From the NCBI RefSeq assembly GCF_015291705.1, contig NZ_CP030050.1:248001-312000 (forward strand): DNA of 64,000 bases, in the 5' to 3' direction. Shown piece by piece: positions 7,644-16,308 of this stretch. Positions within the stretch are counted from its first letter, which is position 1, and each line of letters starts with the position of its first letter. The notes beneath the pieces are model-generated. The model was not told the DNA's origin, did no database searches, and worked only from the letters and a program-made list of their open reading frames with translations. The stretch comes from Bradyrhizobium arachidis (GTDB lineage: Bacteria > Pseudomonadota > Alphaproteobacteria > Rhizobiales > Xanthobacteraceae). A program made the translations under genes and the position numbers.

Positions 7644-9206
7644 ATGACCAAGCTGACCGACTACACGAGCTACGCCGCCGCGCAGACGATGTTCGCCCCG
7701 GAGAAGCTCTGGGAATTGTTCGACGGCAATCGTGCGCAGCTGAACATCGCGCATGAATGCATCGACCGGCATGCCGGTCGATCCAATCCGGCCGTGATCG
7801 TCGTTCACGCGGACGGGCAGGACGAGGTGCTGAGCTTTGCCGAGCTTGCGGAAGCGTCCTCGCGCTTCGCGCATGATCTGGTGAGCCGCGGGATCAAGGC
7901 CGGTGATCGCGTCGCGGTCATGCTCGAACCCTCACGCGCCTTCTACGTAGCGGTGTTCGGCACGATGAAGGCCGGCGCCATCGCCGTGCCGCTGTTCACG
8001 CTGTTCGGGCCCGACGGCGTCAAGCTGCGCGTCGACGACTGCAAGCCGCGGCTGATCGTGACCAACGCCGAGAAGGCCCAGCTTCTCGCCGGGATCGGAA
8101 CCGAAGTGGTGGTCGCCGATGCCGCCTTCCTGAACGATCTGCAACGCTTTGCGCCGCACTTCACGCCGGACACGGCGGCCGACGCCATGGCGCTGTTTCA
8201 ATATACCTCGGGCACCACGCGCGAATTGCCGGAAGCGGTCAAGCACACGCATCGCTCGATCGTCACGCTGATGGTCGCGGCGCTCTACGGCACCGGCCTG
8301 CGCCCGGGCGATCGCTTCATCTGCCCGTCATCGCCGGCCTGGGGACATGGGCTCTGGCACGGCACGCTCGCGCCGCTGGCGCTCGGCATCACCATCGGCG
8401 CCTATGCCGGCAAGTTCAATCCGGAGCGGCTGCTGGCCGCGCTCGAACGGCACCGGTTCACCAACATCTCGGCGGCCGCTACGCATTATCGCATGATGCG
8501 GAATTCCGGCGCTGCGCCGCGCTACCGCTATGTGCTGGAAAAGATGTCGTTCACCGGCGAGCCGATCGACAGCGAGACGGCAGCCTTCATCAGCGACACC
8601 TTCGGCCATCAGGTCTGCAGCATGTACGGCACCACCGAGATCGGCGTGATCCTGGTGAGCTATCCCGGCGCGCGCGATTTCGTCGTCAAGCCGGGGTCCC
8701 TGGGCAAGCCAATCCCCGGTGGGCGCGTCGAAGTGCAGGACGCCGAAGGCAAGCCCTGCGCGCCCGGCGTGACCGGCGAGCTCAAGCTCTGGCGTCGTGG
8801 CGAGTGGATCGCAACCAAGGACCTCGGGCGCATCGACGAGGACGGCTACTTCTATCACGGCGGCCGGGCCGACGACGTCATCATCTCCGCCGGCTGGACC
8901 ATGAGCGCCGTCGAGATCGAGGATGCGATCCTGAAGCATCCGCAGGTGCGCGAGGCCGCGGCCATCGGTGTTCCCGACCCGCTCCGCGGCCAGGTCGTGA
9001 AGGCCTTCGTGGTCACCGACCGGCCGGGCGATGCGTCCTTCGAGCACGAGATCCAGGACGTCGTGCGTCAGCGCCTCAGCCATCACGAATATCCGCGTCT
9101 GGTCAGCTTCGTCGCGGAGCTGCCGAAGACGCCGGCCGGCAAGGTCAATCGCAAGGTGCTGCGCGACCGCGAGCACGCCGCCAAGCAATCAGAAGCGACG
9201 AATTAA
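7644..9206 (+). CDS. AMP-binding acyl-CoA ligase
   Basis: ANL-superfamily CoA ligase of 520 aa, which activates a carboxylic acid to its acyl-CoA with ATP. Visible motifs: P-loop region YTSGTTRELPEAVKHTH, adenine-binding MYGTTEIG, hinge/A8 region TKDLGRIDEDGYFYHGGRADDVIISAGW, and the A10 lysine in TPAGKVNRKVL. The P-loop departs from the usual TSGTTGxPKG: the Gly is Arg and PKG is PEA. It is first in an operon with a MaoC-type dehydratase, a CaiB-type CoA transferase and a TctC-type binding protein. The substrate is not predictable from sequence; a branched, aromatic or terpenoid acid is possible. A TTG nine bases upstream is an alternative start. Confidence 0.88.
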   Translation: MTKLTDYTSYAAAQTMFAPEKLWELFDGNRAQLNIAHECIDRHAGRSNPAVIVVHADGQDEVLSFAELAEASSRFAHDLVSRGIKAGDRVAVMLEPSRAFYVAVFGTMKAGAIAVPLFTLFGPDGVKLRVDDCKPRLIVTNAEKAQLLAGIGTEVVVADAAFLNDLQRFAPHFTPDTAADAMALFQYTSGTTRELPEAVKHTHRSIVTLMVAALYGTGLRPGDRFICPSSPAWGHGLWHGTLAPLALGITIGAYAGKFNPERLLAALERHRFTNISAAATHYRMMRNSGAAPRYRYVLEKMSFTGEPIDSETAAFISDTFGHQVCSMYGTTEIGVILVSYPGARDFVVKPGSLGKPIPGGRVEVQDAEGKPCAPGVTGELKLWRRGEWIATKDLGRIDEDGYFYHGGRADDVIISAGWTMSAVEIEDAILKHPQVREAAAIGVPDPLRGQVVKAFVVTDRPGDASFEHEIQDVVRQRLSHHEYPRLVSFVAELPKTPAGKVNRKVLRDREHAAKQSEATN

Positions 9207-9221
9207 CGAGAGGAACGCTAT

Positions 9222-10361
9222 ATGCTGGACAAGACCGAAACCAGGTTTCCGAAGATCACGGAAGAGGGCCTCGACGATCTGCGCAAGCGCATCGGCGTCA
9301 CGATCGGCGTGACCGCCGAGCCCTGGTGCTACGAGGCGACGCGCGACAACATCCGTCACTACGCGCACGGCATCGGCGACGACAATCCGCTCTGGTGCGA
9401 TCCCGACTACGCCGCCAAATCCAGTTACGGCGGCATCATCGCGCTGCCGAGCTTCCTGTTCTCGACCAGCCGCATCGTGTCCGGCTATGTCGGCGGCCTG
9501 CCCGGCGTCCACGCGATGTGGTCCGGCGCGGACTGGACCTGGCACAAGGCCGTCCGCCGCAACGACGTGATCTCGACCGAGGCCAAGCTGAAGGACCTCG
9601 TCGAGCATCAGACCCGGTTCGCCGGCCGCGCCATCCAGCAGACTTATCACGTCGATTTCTTCAACCAGCAGGGCGACCTCGTCGCCGAAGCCGACAGCTG
9701 GTGCTTCCGCACCGAGCGCGACCACGCGCGCGAGCAGGGCACCAAATACAAGGAAGTCAGGGCGCGCGAGCCGCGCCGCTATACAGAGCAGGAGCTGGCT
9801 GCGGCCTACAAGCACTATGCCGAGGAGCGGATCCAGGGCTCGCGGCCGCGCTACTGGCAGGACGTCACCGAGGGCGAAGCGCTGCCGGTGATGCTGAAGG
9901 GGCCGATGACGGTCACCGGCTTCATCGCCTATGCGCAAGGCTGGGGCGGTCTTTACATCCGCGCCAACAAGCTGGCCTGGAAGCTCGCCGACGCCCATCG
10001 CGGCCTCGGCATCCCGAACCGCTTCAATATCCCCGACTGCCCCGAGCGCGTGCACTGGGAAGAGGAGTTCGCGCTCGAGGTCGGCGCGCCCGGCGCTTAT
10101 GATTACGGTCCGGAGCGCTGCTCCTGGCTCACCCATCACCTCACCAACTGGATGGGCGATGACGGCTTCCTGCGCCGCGCCACCTGCAAGATCCGTCGCC
10201 ACAATCCCGAGGGCGACATCCTGTTCATCAAGGGCAAGGTGAAGCGCAAGTTCGTCGAGAACGGCCGTCACCTCGTCGAGATCGAGCAGGAAGCGCGCAA
10301 CCAGGATGACGAGCTCTCCGTGCTCGGCACCGGCATCGTGGAATTGCCAAGCCGCAGCTGA
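9222..10361 (+). CDS. MaoC/FAS1-like acyl dehydratase
   Basis: Protein of 379 aa with two hotdog modules. The N-terminal half is FAS1-like (CYEATRDNIRHYAHGIGDDNPLWCDPDYAAKSSYGGIIALPSFLFS), where the D-x4-H-type hydratase arrangement is replaced by the double-domain form. The C-terminal half (about 190-370) begins at the WQDVTEGEALPVMLKGPMTV segment. It probably hydrates or dehydrates an enoyl-/hydroxyacyl-CoA in the pathway opened by the upstream ligase. RBS GAGAGGAA and a gap of 15 bases to the ligase support cotranscription. The substrate is unknown. Confidence 0.82.
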   Translation: MLDKTETRFPKITEEGLDDLRKRIGVTIGVTAEPWCYEATRDNIRHYAHGIGDDNPLWCDPDYAAKSSYGGIIALPSFLFSTSRIVSGYVGGLPGVHAMWSGADWTWHKAVRRNDVISTEAKLKDLVEHQTRFAGRAIQQTYHVDFFNQQGDLVAEADSWCFRTERDHAREQGTKYKEVRAREPRRYTEQELAAAYKHYAEERIQGSRPRYWQDVTEGEALPVMLKGPMTVTGFIAYAQGWGGLYIRANKLAWKLADAHRGLGIPNRFNIPDCPERVHWEEEFALEVGAPGAYDYGPERCSWLTHHLTNWMGDDGFLRRATCKIRRHNPEGDILFIKGKVKRKFVENGRHLVEIEQEARNQDDELSVLGTGIVELPSRS

Positions 10362-10379
10362 CAACAACCAGATGGGCGC

Positions 10380-11609
10380 ATGAGCATGCCCGCACCAGAT
10401 CTCACGCGCGGAGCGGTGACCGGCCTCAAGGTCGTCGATCTCTCGCGCGTGCTGGCGGGACCGCTGTGCACGCAGATGCTGGCCGATCATGGCGCCGACG
10501 TCGTCAAGATCGAGCCGCCATCCGGCGATGAGACGCGCGGTCTCGGGCCGCCCTTCGACGCGGCGGGACAGGCGGCGTATTTCGGCGCCGTCAATCGGGG
10601 CAAGCGCGGCATGGCGCTCGATCTGTCGCGCGCCAACGGGCGCGCGGTGCTCGAAGCGCTTCTGAAGGATGCCGATGTGCTGGTGGAGAATTTCCTGCCC
10701 GGCACCATGGAGCGCTGGGGGCTCGGATACGAGGCGCATCTGTCCGAACGCTTTCCGCGACTGATCTACTGCGCCATCTCCGGCTTTGGCGCCGATGGGC
10801 CGCTCGGCGGCCTGCCCGGCTACGATGCGGTGCTCCAGGCCATGTGCGGCCTGATGAGCATCAACGGCACACAGGACTCCGGCGCAACGCGCGTCGGTGT
10901 GCCCATCGTCGACTACATCACCGGCTACAATGCGCTCACCGGAATCCTGCTGGCGCTCGCGGCGCGCGAACGAAGCGGACGGGGGCAGCGCGTCGAGGTG
11001 ACGCTGTTCGACACGGCGCTCGGCCTCCTGGTGCCGCACGCGGCGAACTGGCTTTGCTCGGGCAGCACGCCTGGTCGCCTCGGCAGCGCCCATCCCAACA
11101 TCGCCCCTTACGACAAGTTCGCGGCGGCCGACGGCGAGATCTTTCTCGGCATCCTCAATGACGGCCAGTTCCGCCGCTTCTGCCAGAAGGTCGGGCGCGG
11201 CGATCTCCTGGATGATCCGCGCTTCCGGACCAACGCCGATCGGCTCGGCCACGTCGCCGCGCTTCGCGCTGAGCTGGAGCGTACGCTGGCCGGCTTCAAA
11301 TCGGACGCGCTTTGCCGCGAGTTGATGCAGGCCGGCGTTCCCGCGGGCGCCGTCAACACCGTGCCGCAGGCGTTCGCGCAGGCGCATGTCGCCCACCGCG
11401 ACATGCTGGTCGAGAGCGAGGGCCACCGCGCACCCGGCATTCCCGTGAAGCTCAAGCAGACGCCCGGCAGCACCGGACGTCGGCCGCCGCGTTTCGGCGA
11501 GCACGCCCGTGAAATTCTGGCGGATGCCGGCTTCGACGAGGCAACGATCGATCGCCTGATCGACACCGGCGTCGTCACGCCGCAACGGAAGGACAGCGCG
11601 CAACGATAG
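10380..11609 (+). CDS. CaiB/BaiF-type (class III) CoA transferase
   Basis: Family III CoA transferase of 409 aa. The opening GLKVVDLSRVLAGPLCTQMLADHGADVVKIEPPSGDETR carries the conserved start. The catalytic Asp region is in LPGYDAVLQAMCGLMSINGT, and VPIVDYITGYNALTGILLAL is typical. It moves CoA between carboxylic acids, so it can provide ATP-independent activation or recycling alongside the upstream ligase. The gap to the upstream dehydratase is 18 bases. ATG 10380 or 10386 may be the true start. Confidence 0.92.
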   Translation: MSMPAPDLTRGAVTGLKVVDLSRVLAGPLCTQMLADHGADVVKIEPPSGDETRGLGPPFDAAGQAAYFGAVNRGKRGMALDLSRANGRAVLEALLKDADVLVENFLPGTMERWGLGYEAHLSERFPRLIYCAISGFGADGPLGGLPGYDAVLQAMCGLMSINGTQDSGATRVGVPIVDYITGYNALTGILLALAARERSGRGQRVEVTLFDTALGLLVPHAANWLCSGSTPGRLGSAHPNIAPYDKFAAADGEIFLGILNDGQFRRFCQKVGRGDLLDDPRFRTNADRLGHVAALRAELERTLAGFKSDALCRELMQAGVPAGAVNTVPQAFAQAHVAHRDMLVESEGHRAPGIPVKLKQTPGSTGRRPPRFGEHAREILADAGFDEATIDRLIDTGVVTPQRKDSAQR

Positions 11610-11660
11610 AAGGCGACGACAACAATCAAAAACAAACAAATATAACGAGAGGAAACGAAG

Positions 11661-12623
11661 ATGCTGAAATCCGCGAGATGGGCCGTGGGATTGCTGGCCC
11701 TGCTATGGAGCTGCGCAAGCCTTGCGCAAACCTATCCGACCAGGCCCGTCAAGATCATCGTTCCCTATCAGGCGGGCCAGGGCACCGACGTCGTGGCGCG
11801 ATATCTGGCCGACCATTTGTCGCGGACGCTGGGCCAGCGCTTCTATGTCGAGAACAAGCCCGGCGCCGGCGGCAATATCGGGGCCGAGCAGGCGGCGCAT
11901 TCCGAGCCCGACGGCTACACGCTGATGATGGGCACCAACGCTACCCAGACCATGAACGAGTTCATGTATCCTTCGATGGGCTTCGTGCCGGACAAGGATT
12001 TTGCCCCGATCATCCTGGTCGGCAAGCTGCCGCTGGTGATCACGGCCAGCCCGTCGTTTGCCGGAAACAACGTGGCGGATCTGATCACGGCCGCCAAGGC
12101 GAAGCCGGATAGGATCGACATCGCGCTGCCGAGCACGACGGCGCGCGTCATCTTCGAGTTTCTGAAGGAAGTGACTGGCGCGCCGATGTTCGGCGTCCCC
12201 TACAAGGGCTCCGCGACGGCGATGACCGACGTGCTCGGCGGGCAGGTGCCGCTGCTGATCGATACGGTCACGGCGGTGCGCACCCAGATCGATGACGGCA
12301 AGCTGAAGGCGCTCGGCGTCACCGTGCTGAAGCCGAGCGAGCTGCTGCCGGGCGTGAAGCCGGTGGCCGAGCAGGGCGTGCCCGATTTCGAGATGGCGGG
12401 ATGGAATGCCTTCTACGCGCCGCGCGACACGCCGCAGGCCATCATCGAGCTTCTGAACGGCGAGTTCGCCAAGGCGCTGGCCTTGCCCGAGACGCGCAAG
12501 CGGCTGCAGGAGCTCGGCTTCGATCCGGCAGGCGGAACGCCGACGGACCTCGCCAAGTTCGAGGCGCGCGAGCGGCTCAAATGGGGGCCGGTGATCAAGG
12601 CGACGGGCTTGCAGGGCGGCTGA
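11661..12623 (+). CDS. Tripartite tricarboxylate transporter (TctC/Bug) substrate-binding protein
   Basis: Periplasmic solute-binding protein of 320 aa. A signal peptide ends near ASLAQ, followed by the Bug-family start TYPTRPVKIIVPYQAGQGTDVVARYLADHLSRTLGQ and FYVENKPGAGGNIGAEQAA. RBS GAGAGGAAA precedes the ATG. No TctA/TctB membrane genes are adjacent, which is common for orphan Bug proteins. As the last gene of the catabolic operon it probably binds the carboxylate that the ligase or CoA transferase activates (inference). Confidence 0.93.
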   Translation: MLKSARWAVGLLALLWSCASLAQTYPTRPVKIIVPYQAGQGTDVVARYLADHLSRTLGQRFYVENKPGAGGNIGAEQAAHSEPDGYTLMMGTNATQTMNEFMYPSMGFVPDKDFAPIILVGKLPLVITASPSFAGNNVADLITAAKAKPDRIDIALPSTTARVIFEFLKEVTGAPMFGVPYKGSATAMTDVLGGQVPLLIDTVTAVRTQIDDGKLKALGVTVLKPSELLPGVKPVAEQGVPDFEMAGWNAFYAPRDTPQAIIELLNGEFAKALALPETRKRLQELGFDPAGGTPTDLAKFEARERLKWGPVIKATGLQGG

Positions 12624-12685
12624 GGTCGCTCAGGCTCTTTGCTTGAGCATGATCTCGTCCGAGAACCGGTTCCCGCTTCTCGGGA

Positions 12686-13549
12686 TCATGCCTTGCGCTC
12701 GCGCACCGAGCCTTCCTGCGCCACCGACGCGACCAGCGTGCCGTCGGGCTTGAAGATGAGGCCGCGCGACAGGCCGCGGCCGCCGCGCGCGTTCGGCGAA
12801 TCCTGCGCGTAGAGCAGCCATTCGTCGGCGCGGAACGGGCGGTGAAACCACATCGCGTGATCGAGGCTCGCCGGCATCATGCGCTTGTCGAACAGCGTGC
12901 GGCCGTAGCGCGCCATGATCGCATCGAGCAGCGAGAAGTCCGACGCATAGGCGAGCGCGCACAGATGCAGCGCGGGATCGTCGGGGAGCTTCGCCGCGGT
13001 GCGGATCCAGATGTGGATGCGGCCGTCGTCGACCTTCTGGCCGAAATAGCGGCCGATCTCGACGGGCCGCAATTCGATCGGACGATCCATCTCGTAATAG
13101 CGGCGGATGAACTCCGGCATTTCCTTGAAGATCGGCTGCTTGGCCACCTCCTCCGCGGTCAGCTTCTCCGGTGGCGGCACATCGGGCATCTTGTCCTGGT
13201 GGTCGAAGGCGCTCGCCTCCTCGGCATGGAATGAGACCATGATCGAGAAGATCGCGTTGCCGTGCTGGATCGCGGTGACACGGCGGGTCGAATAGCTCTT
13301 GCCGTCGCGCAGCCGCTCGACCTGGTAGATGATCGGGACCTTCGGGTCGCCCGGCAGGATGAAATAGCAATGCAGCGAATGCGGCAGGCGGCCCTCGACG
13401 GTGCGGCAGGCCGCGACCATCGCCTGCCCGATCACCTGGCCGCCAAACACCCGCTGCCAGTCCGTCTTCGGGCTGTTGCCGCGGAACAGGTTCACCTCGA
13501 GCTGTTCGAGGTCGAGGATCGAAATGAGGTCGAACAGGCTTTTGGACAT
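12686..13549 (-). CDS. tesB: Acyl-CoA thioesterase II (TesB)
   Basis: Double-hotdog thioesterase of 287 aa, the E. coli TesB length. It hydrolyses a broad range of acyl-CoAs. Motifs: LEQLEVNLFRGNSPKTDWQRVFGGQVIGQAMVAA at the start, HSLHCYFILPGDPKVPIIYQVERLRDGKSYSTRRVTAIQHG in the first hotdog, and the second domain with ASLDHAMWFHRPFRADEWLLY. I chose ATG 13549; the longer reading runs into a palindromic repeat. The gene faces the preceding catabolic operon tail to tail. Confidence 0.93.
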   Translation of the reverse strand: MSKSLFDLISILDLEQLEVNLFRGNSPKTDWQRVFGGQVIGQAMVAACRTVEGRLPHSLHCYFILPGDPKVPIIYQVERLRDGKSYSTRRVTAIQHGNAIFSIMVSFHAEEASAFDHQDKMPDVPPPEKLTAEEVAKQPIFKEMPEFIRRYYEMDRPIELRPVEIGRYFGQKVDDGRIHIWIRTAAKLPDDPALHLCALAYASDFSLLDAIMARYGRTLFDKRMMPASLDHAMWFHRPFRADEWLLYAQDSPNARGGRGLSRGLIFKPDGTLVASVAQEGSVRERKA

Positions 13550-13569
13550 GATGATGCTTCCAAATGTCT

Positions 13570-13666
13570 CGTCATTCCGGGGCATCGCGCCAGCGATGAA
13601 CCCGGAATCTCGAGCTGAATAACCTCCGGATTCCGGGTTCGCGCTCTTGCGCGCCCCGGAATGACG
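13570..13666. repeat. Long palindromic intergenic element (type CGTCATTCCGGGG)
   Basis: Outer arms CGTCATTCCGGGG (13570-13582) and CCCCGGAATGACG (13654-13666) are exact complements. Inner arms AACCCGGAATC and GGATTCCGGGTT are also complementary. One of several related elements in this window (see 29933, 24439, 25178). It lies between the divergent tesB and ubiH-type genes. Confidence 0.85.
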
Positions 13667-13755
13667 GAATGAGGCCGTTCCGCCCTTGTTTCACCGCACT
13701 GTTTCGCCCAGCTCAAGTCTGCTAGCAAGACCGAGAATTGACCGGGAAGCTTGGT

Positions 13756-14976
13756 ATGTCGGTACAGGGTAGCATTGTCATCGGTGGCGGCGCGTTTGCG
13801 GGCCTTGCACTGGCGCTGGCGCTGCGCCAGGCGCTGGGCTCCGAGATTCCCGTCATCGTCGCCGATCCCGCACTCAGCACACGGCCGAGCCGCGACCCCC
13901 GCGCGACCGCGATCGTGGCCGCCTGCCGCCGCCTGTTCGAGGTGATCGGCGCCTGGGACGACGTCCGGGCTGAGGCCCAGCCGATCCTCGACATGGTCGT
14001 CACCGACTCCAAGCTGGAGGATGCCACCCGTCCGGTGTTCCTGAACTTCGCCGGCGATGTCGCGCCGGGCGAGCCCTTTGCGCATATGGTCGAGAACCGC
14101 CGCCTGATCGATGCGCTGGTGGTGCGGGCCGAGGCCGAGGGCATCGATCTGCGCGCCACCACCGTGGCATCCTATGATGCGCGCGCCGAGGGTATCGACG
14201 TGACGCTCGGCGACGGCAGCGTCGTCGCGGCCAGCCTTCTGGTCGCCGCCGACGGCGCGAAGTCGAGGCTGCGCGAACGTGCCGGCATCGCCACCCACGG
14301 CTGGGAATACGACCAGTCCGGCATCGTCGTCACCGTCGGCCACGAGCGCGATCACGAGGGCCGCGCCGAAGAGCACTTTTTGCCTGCAGGCCCGTTCGCG
14401 ATCCTGCCGCTGTCGGGAAAACGGTCGTCATTGGTGTGGACCGAACGCCGCGCTGAGGCCGCGCGCATCATTGCGCTCAGCGACGAGGAGTTCCACGCCG
14501 AGCTCGAGCAGCGCTTCGGTCTGCATCTCGGCGAGGTCAAGGCGCTCGACAAGCCGCGCGCATTTCCGCTGTCCTATTTCGTTGCGCGTTCCTTCATCGC
14601 CGACCGCATGGCGCTGGTCGGCGATTCCGCGCATGTCATCCATCCCATTGCGGGCCAGGGTCTCAACATGGGGCTGAAGGACGTCGCGGCGCTGGCCGAG
14701 GTCGTCGTCGATGCCGCGCGGCTCGGCATGGATCTCGGCGGCGCCGACGTGCTCGAGCGCTACCAGCGCTGGCGCCGCTTCGACACCATGGCGATGGGCG
14801 TTGCCACCAACTCGCTGAACTTCCTGTTCTCCAACCAGTCGACGCTGCTGCGCACCGTCCGCGACATCGGTCTTGGCCTCGTTGACCGCGCCCCGCCGCT
14901 GAAGAACCTCTTCATCCGCCAGGCCGCCGGGCTGACCGGCGAGGTGCCGCGGCTGTTGAAGGGCGAGGCGCTGTAG
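13756..14976 (+). CDS. UbiH/UbiF/Coq6-family FAD monooxygenase
   Basis: Flavin-dependent ring hydroxylase of 406 aa, of the ubiquinone biosynthesis family. The FAD-binding start is SIVIGGGAFAGLALALALRQ, followed by the internal DG motif region (LLVAADGAKSRLRERAGI). The second FAD motif, VGDSAHVIHPIAGQGLNMGLKD, is the hallmark of UbiH/Coq6. ATG 13756 is preferred to the upstream in-frame ATG at 13738 because GGGAAG sits just before it. Which ring position it hydroxylates cannot be told from sequence alone. Confidence 0.9.
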   Translation: MSVQGSIVIGGGAFAGLALALALRQALGSEIPVIVADPALSTRPSRDPRATAIVAACRRLFEVIGAWDDVRAEAQPILDMVVTDSKLEDATRPVFLNFAGDVAPGEPFAHMVENRRLIDALVVRAEAEGIDLRATTVASYDARAEGIDVTLGDGSVVAASLLVAADGAKSRLRERAGIATHGWEYDQSGIVVTVGHERDHEGRAEEHFLPAGPFAILPLSGKRSSLVWTERRAEAARIIALSDEEFHAELEQRFGLHLGEVKALDKPRAFPLSYFVARSFIADRMALVGDSAHVIHPIAGQGLNMGLKDVAALAEVVVDAARLGMDLGGADVLERYQRWRRFDTMAMGVATNSLNFLFSNQSTLLRTVRDIGLGLVDRAPPLKNLFIRQAAGLTGEVPRLLKGEAL

Positions 14977-14987
14977 GGCGAATGGTG

Positions 14988-15028
14988 AGTGGCGAATAGC
15001 GAGTGGTGTCCATTCGCTATTCGCCACT
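14988..15028. terminator. Long hairpin between convergent genes
   Basis: Perfect 15-bp stem AGTGGCGAATAGCGA (14988-15002) with TCGCTATTCGCCACT (15014-15028) and an 11-base loop. The left arm is preceded by partial direct copies (GCGAATGGTGAGTGGCGAATAG). It lies between the convergent ubiH-type and Trm112-like genes, so it may serve both strands. No T-run follows, and it may instead be a mobile-repeat remnant. Confidence 0.6.
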
Positions 15029-15043
15029 ACCTACTCGCTAAGA

Positions 15044-15241
15044 TCAATCGATCTTCCGCGCCTCTTCCGGCAGCATGATCGGGATGCCGTCGCGGATCGG
15101 ATAAGCGAGCTTGGCGCTGCGCGAGATCAGCTCCTGCTTGGCAGAATCGAATTCCAGCGGGCCCTTGGTCAGCGGGCAGACCAGGATCTCCAGCAGTTTG
15201 GGATCGACACTGGCTTCGGGGCGTTCGGTGGGCGCGTTCAT
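15044..15241 (-). CDS. Trm112-like (YcaR/DUF343) small protein
   Basis: Protein of 65 aa matching the Trm112/YcaR pattern: [50 protein letters not shown]. In zinc-binding members the motif is CPxCxGxL. Here the second cysteine is Thr (CPLTKGPL), so the zinc site is incomplete, which is also seen in other alphaproteobacteria. Trm112 partners methyltransferases in eukaryotes; the bacterial role is unclear. Confidence 0.9.
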   Translation of the reverse strand: MNAPTERPEASVDPKLLEILVCPLTKGPLEFDSAKQELISRSAKLAYPIRDGIPIMLPEEARKID

Positions 15242-15293
15242 TTTGGTCTCCGGCAGTCGGTTGCCTCTAGCACAGAAATTCGCATCCGCCCAT

Positions 15294-15824
15294 CTACGCG
15301 GAGATCATCCGCAGCAGCTCGTCGATCAGGACCTGGATCCGCGCCGCCGGCACCGGCGTGCCCGACAGGGCAAAGCCGAGAAAGGTCCAGTACAGTATCT
15401 GCGCCCGGGCCTGCGCCGCCGCGGGCGCGAGCCCGCGCTTTGCGAGCAATGCTTCGATGTAATCGATCCTGCGGCGGTCGATGGCGCGGACCGCGCCTTG
15501 TGCGGTCGCATCGAACGCCGCCCAGTTGCGCACCGCGCGTTCGAGGTCGAGCCGCGCGCCAAAGGACCTGCGCAGCAACGCCCTCAGCGGCTCGTCCGCG
15601 GCGGCCTCGACATCGGCGATGATCTGCTCCGCAGCGATCTCGCGCCAGCGCTTGAGGACGGCGGCGTGGAACGCGCCGAGATCGGCAAAATGCCAATAGA
15701 AGCTGCCGCGCGACACGCCCATGGCCCGCGCCAGCGGATCGGCCTTCAGCGCGGTGAAGCCGCTCCTGGCCAGTGCCTTGAGGCCCTGATCGATCCAGTC
15801 GTCGGCGGAGAGCTGCTCGGTCAT
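15294..15824 (-). CDS. TetR-family transcriptional regulator
   Basis: Regulator of 176 aa from the ATG at 15824. The helix-turn-helix part is [45 protein letters not shown]. The C-terminal ligand-binding domain shows no specific signature. It is divergent from a small membrane protein and a fatty-acyl type operon. Two ATACA-N4-TGTAT dyads in the intergenic region are the probable operators. The longer reading from 15914 would place the N-terminus inside those operators and is rejected. Confidence 0.93.
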   Translation of the reverse strand: MTEQLSADDWIDQGLKALARSGFTALKADPLARAMGVSRGSFYWHFADLGAFHAAVLKRWREIAAEQIIADVEAAADEPLRALLRRSFGARLDLERAVRNWAAFDATAQGAVRAIDRRRIDYIEALLAKRGLAPAAAQARAQILYWTFLGFALSGTPVPAARIQVLIDELLRMISA

Positions 15825-15847
15825 GTCGGGGTTCCAAAAGATCCACC

Positions 15848-15861
15848 ATACACTAGTGTAT
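15848..15861. promoter_or_regulatory. TetR operator 1 (ATACA-N4-TGTAT)
   Basis: Perfect 14-base palindrome ATACACTAGTGTAT, lying 24 bases upstream of the tetR start. Its last base is also the first of a TTGACA box at 15861-15866 that faces the operon, so binding would block that -35 element. Confidence 0.75.
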
Positions 15862-15892
15862 TGACAGGCGGCTTGCCAGCGCCTAATCAACC

Positions 15893-15906
15893 ATACATAG
15901 CTGTAT
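15893..15906. promoter_or_regulatory. TetR operator 2 (ATACA-N4-TGTAT)
   Basis: ATACATAGCTGTAT, extended to perfect CCATACA-N4-TGTATGG at 15891-15908. It has the same half-sites as operator 1, with centres exactly 45 bp apart. It overlaps the expected transcription start region and abuts the GGAG ribosome binding site of the gene at 15917. Confidence 0.75.
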
Positions 15907-15916
15907 GGAGACATCG

Positions 15917-16267
15917 ATGCGTGATCTCTTGCTCCAATGCGCCGGCGTCCTGACCATCGTCGTGGCCCTCATCCATGGCTATCTCGGCGAGGCCAAGGTG
16001 TTTCCCCGCGCCCGGATCGAGCCGGAACGGCTGCGCACCCTGATCCGTCTGGTCTGGCAGGCCTCGACCGTCGCCTGGATCGGCGGCGGCGTGCTGCTGA
16101 TCGCAACGCCCTGGATGGGCTCGGAGCCGGCGCGCCACTGGATCGTCGCCACCATGGCCTGCGTGTTCGGCTTTTCGGCTTGCGCCAACGCATGGGCGAC
16201 GCGCGGCCGGCATTTCGGCTGGATGATGCTCAGCGCGGTCGTCGCGCTGGCGGTTGCGGGATACTGA
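15917..16267 (+). CDS. Small four-helix membrane protein
   Basis: Protein of 116 aa with about four hydrophobic segments: LLLQCAGVLTIVVALIHGYLG, STVAWIGGGVLLIATPW, HWIVATMACVFGFSACANAWA and GWMMLSAVVALAVAGY. The start at 15917 is chosen over 15905 because GGAG lies six bases upstream. It is the first gene of the TetR-controlled operon. I do not recognise a characterised family. The His in ALIHGYLGEAKVF and the compact fold suggest a small integral protein rather than a transporter. Confidence 0.75.
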   Translation: MRDLLLQCAGVLTIVVALIHGYLGEAKVFPRARIEPERLRTLIRLVWQASTVAWIGGGVLLIATPWMGSEPARHWIVATMACVFGFSACANAWATRGRHFGWMMLSAVVALAVAGY

Positions 16268-16308
16268 GCATCGAGACGACAAGTCAGGCATTCAAGCGGA
16301 GCGGCATC

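Noticed and set aside
9189..11639. An 816-codon minus-strand open frame lies opposite the MaoC and CoA transferase genes.
   Set aside because: It is antisense to clear, well-conserved enzymes and has a shadow-like composition (His/Arg/Asp-rich); it results from high GC at third positions.
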